A DNA stretch of 64,000 bases from Actinomycetes bacterium (lineage in GTDB: Bacteria > Actinomycetota > Actinomycetes > Mycobacteriales > Mycobacteriaceae). The translations under genes were made by a program, and so were the position numbers. Under the pieces are notes generated by a model that did no database searches, was not told the origin of the DNA, and saw nothing but the letters and a program-made list of their open reading frames with translations. Below, piece by piece: positions 1-9,272 of the stretch (position 1 is the stretch's first letter; the number at the start of each line of letters is the position of its first letter). The DNA lies in NCBI GenBank assembly GCA_023404955.1, contig JAEXZY010000083.1:29213-93212 (forward strand). The letters run 5' to 3'.

Positions 1-56
1 CTGCCACTCGGGGGACGAAGCACTGAGCAACACCTACCTTGGGGGGCACTGTGACC

Positions 57-353
57 ATGTCTTCGACGAAGCGTTCGGCGTTGGCGCTTGTCGCACTGGC
101 GGCCGCGATGACCGCGGGCGCCATGAGCTTCGGCACCGCGCTGGCCAAGGCCGACGACATGCGCCCCAGCCCCTGGGTGAAGAGCGGCGGCGCGGGCGAG
201 ATCCGCAAGGACGCCACTCAGGGCGAGGTGCGCGACGGCTACATCCTGGCCCCCGCCGGCGGCGCGATCCGGCAGTCCCCGGTCGCCACGCCCGGCACCA
301 AGGCCGGCGGCTTCAGCGGCGTGCGCGTCGGCCCCGGCATCGGCGGCTGGTAA
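57..353 (+). CDS. small secreted protein, hypothetical
   Basis: Encodes about 98 residues. Basic residues (SSTKR) are followed by a hydrophobic alanine-rich stretch and an ALA-K-A-D site near residues 30-33, so it looks like a Sec signal peptide; the mature part is short and rich in Gly, Pro and charged residues, with no cysteine and no family I recognise. In-frame TTG at 39 and GTG at 51 lie upstream; ATG at 57 is preferred because a run of six G at 41-46 makes a plausible ribosome binding site. It converges with the next gene (6-nt gap). The function is unknown. Confidence 0.6.
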   Translation: MSSTKRSALALVALAAAMTAGAMSFGTALAKADDMRPSPWVKSGGAGEIRKDATQGEVRDGYILAPAGGAIRQSPVATPGTKAGGFSGVRVGPGIGGW

Positions 354-359
354 GCGCTT

Positions 360-710
360 CTAACCGTCTGCTTCGGCAGCCCTGCGTGACTCGTCGGCGG
401 CGTCCCGGTTCTGTTGGGCTGCACGGCGGTGTTTTTCGGCCGCGGCGCGATGCCACGCGACGTCACCGATCCCGTCGGCGGCCGCTTGATCCAAACTGAG
501 CGCCGCGCGTTCGTGTGTCGTGGCGGCCTGCTCATGCGCGATCGCCGCGGCCTCGTGGGCGTCATGCGCGCGCTGCCGCGAGTCCGCGGCCCGTTGCCGT
601 GCGAAGTCGACGTTCTCCTCCGTGACCGGTTGATCGGCAGCCAGCTCGGCTCGGCGCTGCTTCAACTCCTCGGCGCGCTGCTGAGCCCGCCGACCGGCCG
701 TGTCCGACAT
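360..710 (-). CDS. Ala/Arg/Glu-rich coiled-coil protein, hypothetical
   Basis: A 116-residue protein composed almost entirely of Ala, Arg, Glu, Gln and His, with no hydrophobic membrane segment or signal peptide. Repeated patterns such as AHEQAATTHERAA imply one long amphipathic helix, so a coiled coil is likely. It sits just beyond the end of the sugar operon on the same strand, 19 nt after the ATPase gene stop, and could be co-transcribed with it. I do not recognise a family; a structural or stress-related role would be a guess. Confidence 0.55.
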   Translation of the reverse strand: MSDTAGRRAQQRAEELKQRRAELAADQPVTEENVDFARQRAADSRQRAHDAHEAAAIAHEQAATTHERAALSLDQAAADGIGDVAWHRAAAEKHRRAAQQNRDAADESRRAAEADG

Positions 711-729
711 GCCTCCAACGGTAGGCGCG

Positions 730-1794
730 TCACCGCAGCGCCCTACCGGTTTCCGAGTCGAACAGATAGGTCTTCTCCGGCGGCACGATCAACCCGATCG
801 ATGCGCCCGCGTCCCACGACGATCCCGCCGTTGCTTGCGCGATCACCCGCGTCGGCTCCGGGGTGTCGACCACCGCCGTCACCAACGCGTGGCTGCCCAG
901 CGGCTCCACGAAATCCACCCGCGCCGGTACCGCCCCGTCCGCGTGCACACTGCCGAGCTGCAGATGTTCCGGCCGCACACCCACCGTCACCGGCCCCTCG
1001 GCGCACTGCACCGCCGACAGCTGAGCGCCACCCAGCTGCAGCACGCCCGCACTGACCACGCCGGGCAGCAGATTCATCGGCGGGCTCCCCATGAACGCCG
1101 CGACGAACGTGTTCGCCGGCCGGTGATACACGTCGTCGGTGCTGCCGATCTGCTGTACCTCGCCGCCGGCCATCACGCACAGGCGGTCCCCCAGCGTCAT
1201 GGCCTCCACCTGGTCGTGGGTGACGTAGACCGATGTGACCGGCACCTCGCGATGCAGCCGCTTCAGATCGCCGCGAACCTGGTTGCGCAGCTTGGCATCC
1301 AGGTTCGACAGCGGCTCGTCGAGCAAGAACGCCTGCGGCTCCCGCACCAACGCCCGGCCCATCGCCACCCGCTGCCGCTGCCCACCGGAGAGCTGACCGG
1401 GCTTGCGATTCAGCAACTCCCCGATCTGCAACAGCTCCGCGGTCTCGCGGACCCGCCGCTCGATCTCCGGGCGCGGCGTCTTGCGCTGCTTGAGCCCGTA
1501 GGCCAGGTTCTTGTACACCGTCATGTGCGGGTACAGCGCATAGTTCTGGAACACCATCGCGATGTCCCGCTGCCCCGGTCCTAAGCCGTTGACCACCTGG
1601 CCGCCGATGCGGATTTCCCCGTCGCTGGGCTTGTCCAGCCCGGCCAGCAGCCGCAGCGCCGTGCTCTTCCCGCAGCCCGACGGGCCCACCAGAATCAAGA
1701 ACTCCCCGTCGGCCACCGTCAGACTCAAGTCCTTCAGCGCGGCGACGCCCCCGGCGTAGCGACGGGACACATTGCGAAACTCGACCTCTGCCAA
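730..1794 (-). CDS. sugar ABC transporter ATP-binding protein (UgpC/MalK/MsmK type)
   Basis: A 354-residue ATPase that would drive carbohydrate import through the two permeases encoded immediately upstream. Walker A is GPSGCGKST (about residues 37-45), the Q-loop is in VFQNYALYPHMTV, the signature is LSGGQRQRVAMGRAL, Walker B is FLLDEPLSNLDAKL and the switch His is in THDQ. The 110-residue C-terminal extension is the regulatory TOBE/OB domain typical of the MalK/UgpC group. It is the last gene of the ten-gene operon and starts 4 nt after the stop of the preceding permease gene. Such ATPases often serve several importers, so this one need not be dedicated. Confidence 0.93.
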   Translation of the reverse strand: MAEVEFRNVSRRYAGGVAALKDLSLTVADGEFLILVGPSGCGKSTALRLLAGLDKPSDGEIRIGGQVVNGLGPGQRDIAMVFQNYALYPHMTVYKNLAYGLKQRKTPRPEIERRVRETAELLQIGELLNRKPGQLSGGQRQRVAMGRALVREPQAFLLDEPLSNLDAKLRNQVRGDLKRLHREVPVTSVYVTHDQVEAMTLGDRLCVMAGGEVQQIGSTDDVYHRPANTFVAAFMGSPPMNLLPGVVSAGVLQLGGAQLSAVQCAEGPVTVGVRPEHLQLGSVHADGAVPARVDFVEPLGSHALVTAVVDTPEPTRVIAQATAGSSWDAGASIGLIVPPEKTYLFDSETGRALR

Positions 1795-1798
1795 CGCT

Positions 1799-2665
1799 CT
1801 ACCCCTTGATTCCGGTACTGGCGACCGACTGCACGAAATACCGTTGCGCGACGACGAACACCAGCAGCATCGGCAACAGGCTCATCACGTTGGCCGCCAT
1901 CAGCAGCGGCCACTGCACGTGATGGGCGCCCTGAAAGTAACTGAGCCCCAACGGGATCGTCATCTGATCCTGCGAGGTAATAACGATCAGCGGCCACAGA
2001 AAGTCGTTCCACGACGTCAACACGGTCAGCGCCGCCAACGTCGACATCGCCGGCATCGACAGCGGCAGCACGATCTTGAACAGCACACCCAACCGCGAGG
2101 TGCCGTCGACCCGCGCCGCCTCTTCGAGTTCCACCGGCACGGTCTGGAAGAACTGACGCAGGAAGAAGATCCCGAACGCCGTCGCGAGATTGGGCAGCAT
2201 CAACGCACCGATGTGGTCGATGCCCAGGCCCTCCCACACGTTGTCGCCGAACCACTTGACGATCAGGAACACCGGGATCATCGTCACCTGGAACGGCACC
2301 ATCAGCGTGGCCATCAGCGTCACGAACAACGCTCCGCGGCCGAGGAACCGGATGCGCGCGAACGCGTAGCCCGCCAGGCTGCACACCACGAGATTGCTGA
2401 TCAACACGACCGCGGTCACCGACAGGCTGTTGAGGAAGAAGTGCCCGAACGGGGCCTGCGCCCACGCCTCGGTGTAGTTCGCGAACCGCGGCTTCTCCGG
2501 GAACAGCACCGGCGGAAAGCGATTGGCCTCCCCCTCGGTCTCCAGCGACGTGATCAGCATCCACAGCAGCGGCACGATGAGCAGGAAGCTCAACGGGATC
2601 AACACCAGATGCCACGGACTGAACGGCAGGCGCCAGCGGTTCGGAGCGGTCGTTGTGGCCGTCAT
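1799..2665 (-). CDS. sugar ABC transporter permease, MalG/UgpE type
   Basis: A 288-residue inner-membrane permease with about six transmembrane segments and the EAA loop (EEAARVDGTSRLGVLFKI, near residues 190-210), which docks on the ATPase. The start is ATG at 2665, overlapping the upstream permease stop as ATGA; the same frame stays open upstream to 2887 but that extension is Arg/His-rich antisense noise. With the MalF-type partner and the lipoprotein binding protein it forms a complete CUT1-family carbohydrate importer. Confidence 0.92.
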   Translation of the reverse strand: MTATTTAPNRWRLPFSPWHLVLIPLSFLLIVPLLWMLITSLETEGEANRFPPVLFPEKPRFANYTEAWAQAPFGHFFLNSLSVTAVVLISNLVVCSLAGYAFARIRFLGRGALFVTLMATLMVPFQVTMIPVFLIVKWFGDNVWEGLGIDHIGALMLPNLATAFGIFFLRQFFQTVPVELEEAARVDGTSRLGVLFKIVLPLSMPAMSTLAALTVLTSWNDFLWPLIVITSQDQMTIPLGLSYFQGAHHVQWPLLMAANVMSLLPMLLVFVVAQRYFVQSVASTGIKG

Positions 2666-3606
2666 GGGTGGTGCGCGAATCTGCGAGCCAGCCGGAACTG
2701 CACGGCCGTGACGATCAGGATGACGACGAACAGCGCATAGGCCATCGCCGCGGCGTAGCCGGCGTCGAAGTGCACGAACGCCTGGTCCCACAGGTAGTAG
2801 ACGATGACCGTGGTGGCGCGCAGCGGGCCGCCGCGGGTGGTGGCGTACACCTCGTCGAACAGCTGCAGCGCGTTGATGGTCAACCACACCAGCAGGAAGA
2901 GGTTCGCCGGGCCGAGCAGCGGCACCGTGATGGTGCGGAACCGGGTCAACGCATTCGCCCCGTCGATCGCCGCCGCTTCGTGCAACTCCGGCGGAACACC
3001 CTGCAGCGCAGCCAGATACACGATCACCGAGAAACCCGTCCAGCCCCAGATGGTCATCGCGACGATCACGTAGATCGCCTGTGACGGCGAGGCCAGGAAC
3101 GGCTGCGCCGGCACCCCGACCGCGTTGAGCGCGGCGTTGACCAGCCCGTAGTCACGGTCGGTGAGCCACAGGAAGATGATGCCCTGGCTGATCGTCGACA
3201 CCGCCATCGTGATGTAGGCCGCGGTCCGGTACACCGAGATGAAGCGCACCGAACGGTTCATCGCCGCCGCGACCAGCAGGCCGACGATCATCGTGCCCGG
3301 CACGAACAGCGCCGTGTAGATGATCGTGTGCTTGATCGCGTCGAGGAACACCGGATCGTCGGCCATCTTGCGGTAGTTGTCGAACCCCACCCACGGCGTC
3401 TCCGGCGTCAGCAGATCCGACCGCTGAAAGGACAGCTGCAGCGACATCAGCACCGGCAGCAGACCGAAGATCCCGATCAGCACCATCGCCGGCGTGCCCA
3501 GCGCCCACCCGGTCAGCCCGTCGGTGCCCCGCGGCCGCCACCGGCGCCGTGGCCGGGCGGGGGGCGGCACGGGCGGTGCCGCCACCCCAGCATCCGTGGT
3601 CACCAT
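2662..3606 (-). CDS. sugar ABC transporter permease, MalF/UgpA type
   Basis: A 314-residue permease with a Pro/Arg-rich cytoplasmic N-terminus (about 30 residues), six predicted membrane segments and the EAA loop (HEAAAIDGANALTRFRTITVP, split across about residues 205-225). Known partners of this family form a heterodimeric channel with the MalG-type subunit encoded next. ATG at 3606 lies 5 nt after the binding-protein stop, and the 3' end overlaps the next start by 4 nt, so translational coupling is likely. Confidence 0.92.
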   Translation of the reverse strand: MVTTDAGVAAPPVPPPARPRRRWRPRGTDGLTGWALGTPAMVLIGIFGLLPVLMSLQLSFQRSDLLTPETPWVGFDNYRKMADDPVFLDAIKHTIIYTALFVPGTMIVGLLVAAAMNRSVRFISVYRTAAYITMAVSTISQGIIFLWLTDRDYGLVNAALNAVGVPAQPFLASPSQAIYVIVAMTIWGWTGFSVIVYLAALQGVPPELHEAAAIDGANALTRFRTITVPLLGPANLFLLVWLTINALQLFDEVYATTRGGPLRATTVIVYYLWDQAFVHFDAGYAAAMAYALFVVILIVTAVQFRLARRFAHHP

Positions 3607-3611
3607 CCGAT

Positions 3612-4892
3612 CTACTTCTCGGCCAGCTTCGCGTCCGCGGCCTGCGCGGCGGAGTTCAGGGCGTCCGCAGGCTGCTGCTTACCGAGCATCACGGCCACGA
3701 TCGCCTGCCCCAGCGCGTCGGAGACGTCAGGGTACTGCTCGACGGTGGGCCGGACCTTCTTCACGTTGTTCAGATTCTCCACGAACACCGCTGTGCCCGG
3801 GACGTTTTGATTCAGCTTGTCGAGCACCTCCTGGTCCTTGCCGACCGACTGCCGGATGGGCAGATCACCGGTGCCCAGCGAGAACGCCTTGACCTGTTCG
3901 GGCGCTGAGAGCCACTTCACGAAGTCGGTGGCCGCCTGCTTCTTCTTGTCGCCGTTGTTGAACACCACCCAGTTGTCCGGGCCGGCGATGGTCTGATGGC
4001 CACCGGATGACCCGGCGAAGGTCGGCATCACCTGCACGCCGTACTCGATGTCGCTGAGCTGGCTCAGATCCCACGGGCCGGTGACGAGCATCCCCACCTT
4101 GCCGCTGTTCATCAACTTCGGGCCGTTCTCGTTGGTGGTGTCCAAGTACAGCGACTTATCGGTGACGGCCATCTGCTGCAGCACGGTGAGCGCCTTGACG
4201 CCGGCCTCGGAGTTGAACACGGCCTTCTCGTTGTCCTGCGACAGGATGTCGCCACCGGCCTCCCACAGCATCGGGATGTAGTGCCAGACGGTGTCCTCGC
4301 TGCCGTCGGCGGGGATCAGCCAGCCGTACTGCCCCTTGCTGGGGTCGGTGAGTTTGGCTGCGGCGGCGCGGAAGTCATCCCATGTCCAGTCCGGGCTGGG
4401 CGGTGCGATGCCCGCGTCGGCGAACAGCTTCTTGTTGTAGACGATCGCGAGGTTGTCCACCAGCGCCGGCACTCCGACGACCTTCTCGCCGACCGTGGCG
4501 GCCTCACGCTCGGCGGGATAGAAGTCGTCCCACTGCCACTCCGGCTTCTTCACCTCGTCCGCCATGTCGACCACCTGCGGAATCTGGGCGATGTTCGGCG
4601 ACCACGAGCCGAACATGTAGGCCACGTCGGGCGCACTGCCGCCGCGCACCGCGGTCAGCACCTTCTGCAGCACCAGGTCGTTGCTCGAGTACAACTCGTT
4701 GACCTTCACGTCGGGATGGTCCTTGTTGTACTGCGCGATCAGGCCTTTGAACACCTCGCCCTCGGTGTCCTGGTAGCCGTGCCACACCGCGATCTCGGTG
4801 GGTCCCGACGACGACGAACCCCCGCCCCCGCACCCGGCGAGGACGAGCGCGATGACGGCGAGCAGTGCGATGCAGAGGCGGCGTCTGATCAC
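3612..4892 (-). CDS. extracellular sugar-binding lipoprotein of the ABC importer
   Basis: A 426-residue solute-binding protein of the family-1 carbohydrate type. The N-terminus is a lipoprotein signal peptide with lipobox LAGC, followed by a Gly/Ser linker, so the mature protein should be lipid-anchored outside the membrane. The repeated pattern IAVWHGYQ, NKDHPDVKVNE and AWRPD-like YMFGSW blocks fit SBP_bac_1. A GTG at 4901 is annotated-looking but sits directly on AAGGA; the GTG at 4892 has AAGGAG eight bases upstream and keeps the signal peptide intact, so I chose it. The ribosome binding site overlaps the stop of the GH4 gene. Confidence 0.92.
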   Translation of the reverse strand: MIRRRLCIALLAVIALVLAGCGGGGSSSSGPTEIAVWHGYQDTEGEVFKGLIAQYNKDHPDVKVNELYSSNDLVLQKVLTAVRGGSAPDVAYMFGSWSPNIAQIPQVVDMADEVKKPEWQWDDFYPAEREAATVGEKVVGVPALVDNLAIVYNKKLFADAGIAPPSPDWTWDDFRAAAAKLTDPSKGQYGWLIPADGSEDTVWHYIPMLWEAGGDILSQDNEKAVFNSEAGVKALTVLQQMAVTDKSLYLDTTNENGPKLMNSGKVGMLVTGPWDLSQLSDIEYGVQVMPTFAGSSGGHQTIAGPDNWVVFNNGDKKKQAATDFVKWLSAPEQVKAFSLGTGDLPIRQSVGKDQEVLDKLNQNVPGTAVFVENLNNVKKVRPTVEQYPDVSDALGQAIVAVMLGKQQPADALNSAAQAADAKLAEK

Positions 4893-4904
4893 GGTGGACA
4901 CTCC

Positions 4905-6209
4905 TTAGTGGTGGGTACGCAACGATTCGGGCAGCAGATCTCCGTGCGCGGCGGTCAGTTCGTCACACAGATCGGCGATCTGGTCGACGCTCAGCGACGC
5001 GGCGGTGTTCGGGTCGACCATCGCCGCCGCGCGCACCAGTCGGGGGTCACCCTCGACGGCGGCGCGCACGGTGAGGTCGACGGGGCCGAGGAAGCCCCGG
5101 TTCAGCGCGGCGCACTGCGGCGGCAGGTCGCCGACCGCCATCGGGTGCGCGCCGAGCGAGTCGAGCAGCGTCGGCACCTCGACGGCCAGCCCGTCGGGCA
5201 GGTTGGTGATCAGCCCCGCGTTCGCGACGTTGGCCGAGATCATCCGCGGCGTACCGGTTTCCAGCGAGTGGATGACCTGCGGGGCGTACTCGGTGGACCC
5301 GGTGTCGATGGGCAGCGTGTCCGCGTCGGCCAGTTGCTCCCGCACGCGGCGGTACTCGGCCATGTTCGCCTCGCTGATCGAGACGTACTCGCCGATGTTG
5401 ATCCGCAGCCTCGCGACCTCGTCCGGGTTGTGCAGATACCAGGGCACGTATTCGCTGCTGTGCTCGCTGGTCTCGGTCGGGTAGTAGCCCAGCCGGCCGT
5501 ACATGTCGACCCGCACGCGGCGCTGCAGCTCGGGATCGGCGGCGATCCGCTCGTCGAGCAGCGGATAGAGGTTCTGCCCGCCGCGTTCCCAGCGCAGCAC
5601 CCACGCCTGGTGGTTGACCCCGGCCGACCAGTAGGACACCTCGTCGTAGGGCACGTCGATCAGCTCGCACAGGCCGACCATCGTCCAGTACACCGAGTGG
5701 CACAACCCCAGCACCTTCAGCTTCGGCGCGACCGCGTGCAGATAGGTCACGTTCATCGCCATCGGGTTCGTGTAGTTGAGAAGCCAGGCGTCCGGGCACA
5801 TCTCGGCCATGTCGGCGGCGATGCCGGCGAGCACCGGGAACGTGCGCAGACCGCGGAAGATGCCGCCGACACCGATGGTGTCCCCGATGGTCTGGTTCAG
5901 GCCGTACTTCGCGGGGATCTCGAAGTCCCGCACCGTGGCCTCGTGCATGCCGACCTGGATGACGTTGATGACGTAGTCGGCGCCGTCGAGCGCGCGCCGG
6001 CGATCCGTCGTGGACACCACCTCCGGCTGGGCACCGGCGGCTCGCGCGGTCGCCCGGGCGATGCTTTCGGCGGTCTCGAGCCGCTCGTCGTCGATGTCAT
6101 GCAACACGACTCGCACCGAGCCGAGCTCGGGGAACGACAGGATGTCGCCGAGGAGCTCGCGAGTGAACTCGACGCTGCCCGCGCCGATGATCACGATCGT
6201 CGGTTTCAC
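4905..6209 (-). CDS. glycoside hydrolase family 4 (alpha-galactosidase/alpha-glucosidase type)
   Basis: A 434-residue cytoplasmic GH4 enzyme. Known members cleave glycosides by an NAD+- and Mn2+-dependent oxidation/elimination route. Visible features are the N-terminal dinucleotide motif GAGSVEFTRELL (residues 9-20), NYTNPMAMN (145-153), the metal-ligand Cys in CHS (170-172) and the GVNHQAW motif with His200. CHS rather than CNxP places it with MelA/AglA-like alpha-glycosidases that act on unphosphorylated or alpha-linked sugars, not with 6-phospho-beta-glucosidases. GTG at 6209 overlaps the transporter stop (GTGA). It probably opens the imported glycoside; the exact sugar is not decided by sequence. 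Confidence 0.88.
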   Translation of the reverse strand: MKPTIVIIGAGSVEFTRELLGDILSFPELGSVRVVLHDIDDERLETAESIARATARAAGAQPEVVSTTDRRRALDGADYVINVIQVGMHEATVRDFEIPAKYGLNQTIGDTIGVGGIFRGLRTFPVLAGIAADMAEMCPDAWLLNYTNPMAMNVTYLHAVAPKLKVLGLCHSVYWTMVGLCELIDVPYDEVSYWSAGVNHQAWVLRWERGGQNLYPLLDERIAADPELQRRVRVDMYGRLGYYPTETSEHSSEYVPWYLHNPDEVARLRINIGEYVSISEANMAEYRRVREQLADADTLPIDTGSTEYAPQVIHSLETGTPRMISANVANAGLITNLPDGLAVEVPTLLDSLGAHPMAVGDLPPQCAALNRGFLGPVDLTVRAAVEGDPRLVRAAAMVDPNTAASLSVDQIADLCDELTAAHGDLLPESLRTHH

Positions 6210-7147
6210 CGGGTGCCTTTCGTGGTGGGTTCCAGCACGGCCGCGGTCGGCTCCTCGCCGCGCTTCTCGTCGGCGTAGACCATCAGCGTCGAACCGACCA
6301 GCGCCAGCACGATGCCGATCGCGCCGTAGGGGCTGGGCAACGTCTGGTAGGCGATCAGGGACACCACGATGGTCAGCGCCGGGGCGAGAGCGTTGGTGGT
6401 GGGCGCGACGATCGAGGCCTTGCCTCGGGCCAGCGCCATCACCAGGAACAGCGCACCCACGGCATTGAGCAGCTGGGTGCCGGCCGTCAACAACGGGGCC
6501 TGCCAACCGAAGTCGAGCGGCAGGCCGCCCATCGAGAAGATCGCGACGGGAATGAGTGCGAGTCCGCTGATCGCCATCCAACCGAACGTCGTGGCCTCGT
6601 TGACGCCCAGCGTCGCGGTCTTGCGCATGAAGTAGGCCTGCACGCCCCACGCCACGCAGATCACGACGGCCAGCAGCAGCCACGGTCCCGTCGAGGCGTC
6701 GGAGTCGCTGCTGGTGATGCTGAACAGCACGATCGCGGCCAGCGCACAGATCAATCCGACGATCGCCAGCCCGCGAATGCGTTCGCGCAGCAGCACCATC
6801 GCCATCAGCACGGTGATCGCCGGGGAGATCGACACGATCGGGAAGATCAGGTAGGCCGGGCCGATCGTCAACGCCTGGAACAGCAGCAGCTGGCCGCCCG
6901 CGCCGGTGAGTCCGATCAGCAGACCGTAGATCGTCGCTTCCTTGCGGGTGTCGAACTTCTGCCCCTTGAGCGCGAACGCGGCGGGGATGATCATCGTCAG
7001 CGCCCAGATGCAGTAGATCATCTCGTCGGGGTAGCCGTACCAGTTCGCGGGCAGCGCGGAGAACGCGCCCCACACACCCCAGAACAGGATCAGCAGGGTG
7101 GCGTAGAAGATCCAGCTGCGGGCCGGCTTCGTGGTGGTGTCGGTCAT
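6206..7147 (-). CDS. EamA/DMT-family transporter
   Basis: A 313-residue membrane protein with ten predicted helices arranged as two EamA repeats (roughly residues 10-145 and 158-295) and a short charged C-terminal tail. DMT-family proteins move small metabolites or nucleotide sugars across the membrane. It is embedded in the sugar catabolic operon with 4-nt overlaps on both sides, so it is likely to export or import a pathway sugar or amino sugar, although no substrate can be read from sequence. An in-frame upstream extension exists in other frames only. Confidence 0.85.
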   Translation of the reverse strand: MTDTTTKPARSWIFYATLLILFWGVWGAFSALPANWYGYPDEMIYCIWALTMIIPAAFALKGQKFDTRKEATIYGLLIGLTGAGGQLLLFQALTIGPAYLIFPIVSISPAITVLMAMVLLRERIRGLAIVGLICALAAIVLFSITSSDSDASTGPWLLLAVVICVAWGVQAYFMRKTATLGVNEATTFGWMAISGLALIPVAIFSMGGLPLDFGWQAPLLTAGTQLLNAVGALFLVMALARGKASIVAPTTNALAPALTIVVSLIAYQTLPSPYGAIGIVLALVGSTLMVYADEKRGEEPTAAVLEPTTKGTR

Positions 7148-8139
7148 GGTGTGGCCACCTTCTCGGATGTGGTTGCGTTAGTCGACAATTCGGCGATCGC
7201 TGCGGTGCTCAACGAGTGGCCGCTGTGTTTGGCCGCGTACAGCGCCGCGCCGACCGCCGGGTCGAGCAGCGGTTGCCGCAGGTCGTAGTGCGCGGGCAGG
7301 GCGTGCAGCGCGCTGGTGAACCCCTGCAGGAGCAGAGGATCGGAGAACATGCCCCCGGAGTAGGAGACCGGAACGGTCTCCTCATCGGCGAAACCCACCA
7401 GTGTGCTGGTGGTTTCGATCAGCGCGACCAGTTCGGCGACGGCATCGTCGAGGATCTGCGCTGCAGCGGTGTCGCCTTTCTGCGCGGCCTGGCAGACGGT
7501 GGTCGCCAGCGCAGCGATGGAACCGCGGCTGCCCTTCCACGTGTCGATGACCAGGCTGACGACGTCGAGGTCGCCGCCGACCTCGAGGCGTGACTTCATC
7601 AGGTCGTAGAGCGGGCCGCGGGGCATGCGGCCGTCGCTCATCCGGCTGAATGCGTTGAGGCCGCGGGTGGCCACCCAGTATGCCGAGCCCTCGTCCCCGA
7701 AGAGCTCACCCCAGCCGCCGACACGGTGCCCGACGCCGCGCCGCTCGCCGTAGGTCATCGATCCGGTGCCGCTGATCACGTTGATGCCGTCTTCGCCGCC
7801 GAGCGATCCGGCCCAGCCGCACACCATGTCGTTGTCGCAGCTGTACCGGTCGTGGCCGAGGACACCCGCGGGTACGGCATCGAGCGCGGCGATGTCCGCG
7901 CTGGCCTCGCCGTATCCTGGTAGGCCGAAGAACGCGGCGTCGATCGCGGCGGTGTCGATGCCGGCCTGGGCGCAGACGTCGGTGATGCCCTGTTGCAGAA
8001 CGCGTTCGACGACGTCGAAGCCGTCGTTGAAGTAGTAGGACGTGGGTGCGGTGGCGCGGGCCAGCACGTGGCCGGCGTCGTCGATCAACGCGAACGCCGT
8101 CTTCGATCCGCCGCCGTCGACACCGAGGTAGCGCGCCAT
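7144..8139 (-). CDS. BadF/BadG-type ATPase, probable amino-sugar (GlcNAc/GalNAc-type) kinase
   Basis: A 331-residue ASKHA-fold kinase. The N-terminal phosphate-1 loop is LGVDGGGSKT (residues 5-14), the second phosphate motif is ISGTGSMTYG, and WGELFGDEGSAYW matches the GlcNAc-kinase branch of the BadF family. It would phosphorylate a free amino sugar released by the GH4 enzyme. ATG at 8139 overlaps the stop of the upstream sugar isomerase gene by one base; the longer open frame up to 8886 is antisense noise. Hexosamine kinase activity is inferred from family and context. Confidence 0.85.
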   Translation of the reverse strand: MARYLGVDGGGSKTAFALIDDAGHVLARATAPTSYYFNDGFDVVERVLQQGITDVCAQAGIDTAAIDAAFFGLPGYGEASADIAALDAVPAGVLGHDRYSCDNDMVCGWAGSLGGEDGINVISGTGSMTYGERRGVGHRVGGWGELFGDEGSAYWVATRGLNAFSRMSDGRMPRGPLYDLMKSRLEVGGDLDVVSLVIDTWKGSRGSIAALATTVCQAAQKGDTAAAQILDDAVAELVALIETTSTLVGFADEETVPVSYSGGMFSDPLLLQGFTSALHALPAHYDLRQPLLDPAVGAALYAAKHSGHSLSTAAIAELSTNATTSEKVATP

Positions 8140-9272
8140 CACCGGGCTCCGGTCATCGGGTAGATCGTGACGCCGCGCACGACCCGGCTGACTTCTCCGG
8201 ACGGGAACGGATTGTCCGGCGTCTTGCCGTAATCCAAAGACGTGAACAGCGCCAGAAACTGGCCGAACACCAGGTACGGCAGCGCGACCAGCGCGTCGGG
8301 CAGCTCGGCCAAACCGGGCAGCACGAGCGCCGTGCCGTACTCCTCGGGGACCGGAACCGCGGAGATCACGCGGACCGCATCGGCGCCGAGCTGGCTGCGC
8401 AACTCGGCGATGATGTCGAGGTCGTAGCGCCGGGTGTACGGATCGGTGGACACGTAGACGACGGCGAGGGTGTCCTCGTCGAGCACCGACTTCGGGCCGT
8501 GCCGAAAGCCCAGCGGGGAGTCGAAGTACGTCACCACCTCGCCGGCGGTCAATTCCAGGAGCTTGAGCGCTGATTCGCGCGCCAACCCCTCCAGCGGGCC
8601 GCTGCCCAGGTAGACGAAGCGCTGCTTCTTGCTCTGAGCGAGCGCACGGATGTCGTGCTGTAGGCCGGCGACGTGCTCGGCGGCGCGGGCCAACGCCTCG
8701 ACCTGGTCGGGCTGCGCCGGGCCCAGCATCCGCAGGCACGTGAGCAGCATCGAGGTCAGGCTCGAGGTCATCGCGAACCCCGAGTCGTTGGTGCGGTCGG
8801 GCATGTAGACCACCAGCGAGTCCGGGCGGTCGGCGTGCGCGCGGCCCAGCTTGCCCTCGCGGTCGCACGTGAGCACCAGATGCCACACCTGATCGACCAG
8901 CTGATCGGCCAGCGCAGTGGTCGCCAGGCTCTCCGGGCTGTTGCCGCTGCGCGCGAACGAGACCAACAGCGTCGGGGTTTGGGGCTCGAGATGATCGAGC
9001 GGACTGGCGACGATGCTGGTGGTGGCGATCGGCTCGACCCGGTGGCGCAGGTGACGGCGCAGCAGCGGCGCGGCGATCTCCCCGGCAAACGCCGAACTGC
9101 CCGCCCCGGTGAGGATGATGCGCAGATCCGGGCGGGCCAGCAGATCCCGCACGAACGCCTCGGCGTGGTCATCGGACCTGCCGGCCACCTCCCGCCACGC
9201 GTCGGGCTGCTGACCGATCTCGAGAATCGTTGCGCCGCCGTCTTTCTGGTCGGGCACGCGGGTCTGGGTCAC
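8139..9272 (-). CDS. SIS-domain sugar isomerase/deaminase, AgaS-like
   Basis: A 377-residue protein with two SIS domains: the first carries TGAGSSAFAG and SFARSGNSPES (about residues 55-110), the second YLGSGPLEGLARESALKLLE and the GFRHGPKS loop (about 220-265). This architecture is that of AgaS, which converts galactosamine-6-phosphate to tagatose-6-phosphate and ammonia. The placement between a hexosamine kinase and tagatose-bisphosphate aldolase genes supports that role. GTG at 9272 overlaps the upstream stop as GTGA. GlmS-like or FrlB-like deglycase activity is the alternative. Confidence 0.85.
   Translation of the reverse strand: MTQTRVPDQKDGGATILEIGQQPDAWREVAGRSDDHAEAFVRDLLARPDLRIILTGAGSSAFAGEIAAPLLRRHLRHRVEPIATTSIVASPLDHLEPQTPTLLVSFARSGNSPESLATTALADQLVDQVWHLVLTCDREGKLGRAHADRPDSLVVYMPDRTNDSGFAMTSSLTSMLLTCLRMLGPAQPDQVEALARAAEHVAGLQHDIRALAQSKKQRFVYLGSGPLEGLARESALKLLELTAGEVVTYFDSPLGFRHGPKSVLDEDTLAVVYVSTDPYTRRYDLDIIAELRSQLGADAVRVISAVPVPEEYGTALVLPGLAELPDALVALPYLVFGQFLALFTSLDYGKTPDNPFPSGEVSRVVRGVTIYPMTGAR

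Noticed and set aside
4281..6278. 665-codon plus-strand open frame
   Set aside because: Lies antisense to the GH4 gene; His/Arg/Val-rich with no motif. High-GC third-position bias creates such frames.
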